Assembly: GCF_032102965.1 (NCBI RefSeq)
Contig: NZ_CP134880.1
Coordinates: 2,852,001-2,916,000 of the forward strand
Source of the DNA: Demequina capsici
Lineage (GTDB): Bacteria; Actinomycetota; Actinomycetes; Actinomycetales; Demequinaceae
Reading direction: 5' to 3'
DNA: 64,000 bases
Shown: in pieces, positions 63,158-64,000 of the stretch
Numbering within the stretch: the first letter of the stretch is position 1
Layout of the letters: the number at the start of each line of letters is the position of its first letter
Translations under genes and position numbers: made by a program
Notes under the pieces: model-generated
Told to the model about the DNA's origin: nothing
Database searches by the model: none
What the model saw: only the letters and a program-made list of their open reading frames with translations

Positions 63158-64000
63158 GGCCGCAGCCTGCCGGACCCATGCTCAGACGGGCCCTGAATCT
63201 CACTCATCAACCAACCCCCGACGGTCTTGCTGGCGTCCAGATCCCCCACAGCCACACCAGCAACAACGCAACCATAGGCGAGAACGTTGGGGTCCCTCGA
63301 AGAATGAATGGAAGACACACCTCCATAGACGGCCGCCACGAGAGGTCGCAAGCCGGGCCCGGCGCCGTGATGTACGTCGGCGAGCACGCGCAAGATGCCT
63401 CTGGGCCGGCTGCAGCCGTGAAGCGCCAAGTGCGACCGTGTCGTCTCGACTGCGAGACGTCGTACCAGGCGCGTCGGTCGAGAGGAAGTCGTCGATGCTG
63501 TCGCTGAAGTCCTCGAAGTCCTCCTCCGCGGACGGCGCACCCACGCGGACCGCAGGGATCAGCGGGTCCGATCCGAGGACCGCGAACGCCAGGCCGACCG
63601 CGCCGACGCCGGCCAACGCACCGAGCGCTCGGAAGGGCCACGGCCCCACGGATGCGCTCCACACCAGCGCCCCTGCCAGGCCCGCGAGGGGATACGCGAC
63701 ATCGATGCCTAGCGCGGGCACCCACATCATGGAGAGCTGCCCGTAGTGCGAGGCAGCGACGATCGTCAGCAGGACGGAGATCACGGTACCGGCGATCGCC
63801 CCGACCGTGTGAGGGACCCCGGTCAGCTTCTTCGCGATCAGCGTGAGCAGCACCGGACCGCCGATCAGGGCTGCCGCGACGTATCCGAGGCCGATCAACG
63901 CGCCGAAACCGGCGACGAGGACTCCCCCGGTGCCGAACTGCACCACTGCCCACAGCACGGCGGCCGCCGCGGCGAGCGCGACAAGGGTCCTCGCCCACTC
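63154..64000 (-). pseudogene. Polytopic membrane protein, start outside window, probable frameshift near its end
   Basis: The reverse frame is open to the right edge (ARTLVALAAAAAVLWAVVQF and onward), so the start lies outside. Hydrophobic segments include GVLVAGFGALIGLGYVAAAL, TVGAIAGTVISVLLTIVAAS and VGPWPFRALGALAGVGAVGL, followed by an acidic loop (SAEEDFEDFSDSIDDFLSTD). After about 63500 this frame turns Arg/Cys-rich to its stop at 63200. Another reverse frame carries natural sequence (GLRPLVAAVYGGVSSIHSSR, PNVLAYGCVVAGVAVGDLDA) to a stop at 63154. A frameshift between about 63380 and 63500 is the simplest explanation. Confidence 0.5.

Overview
The window is high-GC throughout with dense, often ATGA/GTGA-overlapping genes, frequent GTG starts, ROK, GntR/YtrA and ECF regulators, DUF5667 and DNRLRE proteins. 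This points to an actinobacterium of the Micrococcales type (Demequina, Cellulomonas or Microbacterium relatives are plausible). No rRNA, tRNA, CRISPR array, insertion sequence or prophage was recognised.

Layout. 1-2232: the N-terminal 744 codons of a secreted DNRLRE/RHS-type protein that runs off the left edge. 2544-6421: a patchwork of small genes with a PIN-type toxin-antitoxin pair, two small reverse-strand genes (one with an in-frame TGA) bordered by a 31-bp repeat in three copies, small membrane proteins and a PASTA protein. 6663-8150: a DUF5667 secreted protein and a HAD phosphatase.

8182-23160 is the most notable locus: a reverse-strand operon of 11 genes with two forward ROK repressors. 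In transcription order it encodes a sugar ABC importer (binding protein, ATPase, permease), a C-glycoside deglycosidase beta-like subunit, a TIM-barrel alpha-like subunit, a YczE-like membrane protein, a Gfo/Idh oxidoreductase, a second TIM-barrel isomerase, a ROK sugar kinase, another Gfo/Idh oxidoreductase and a GMC flavoprotein. I read it as an oxidative (3-keto) glycoside or C-glycoside degradation system: the flavoenzyme oxidises the sugar, the alpha/beta pair cleaves the C-C or C-O bond, and the isomerase, reductases and kinase return the sugar to central metabolism. A beta-propeller lactonase (23229-24479) follows.

24629-29401: an MFS/LysR pair, a DUF4143 ATPase and a second MFS exporter. 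29568-32534: an APH-like kinase, MATE pump and TetR operon. 32593-36906: an antiterminator-controlled beta-glucoside PTS and 6-phospho-beta-glucosidase operon with a recognisable RAT element. 36982-41221: a second APH-like kinase, a GH30 glycosidase and a Na+/H+ antiporter. 41381-52843 carries aromatic metabolism: a phenol/hydroxybenzoate-type FAD monooxygenase with a MarR regulator, a FeaR-like AraC regulator, a benzaldehyde-type dehydrogenase and a complete branched-chain-type (Liv) importer whose leader can hide its own ribosome binding site.

52974-58688: a GntR regulator, a histidine-kinase-like protein lacking its ATPase domain, a response regulator, PAP2 and DedA membrane proteins, a PEP-mutase-family lyase, a VapC remnant, an isochorismatase-family hydrolase and a lipoprotein. 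58729-62457: two divergent ECF sigma/membrane-partner pairs and the remnant of a further sigma gene. The right edge holds a lipoprotein and a membrane protein that starts beyond the window and appears frameshifted near its end.
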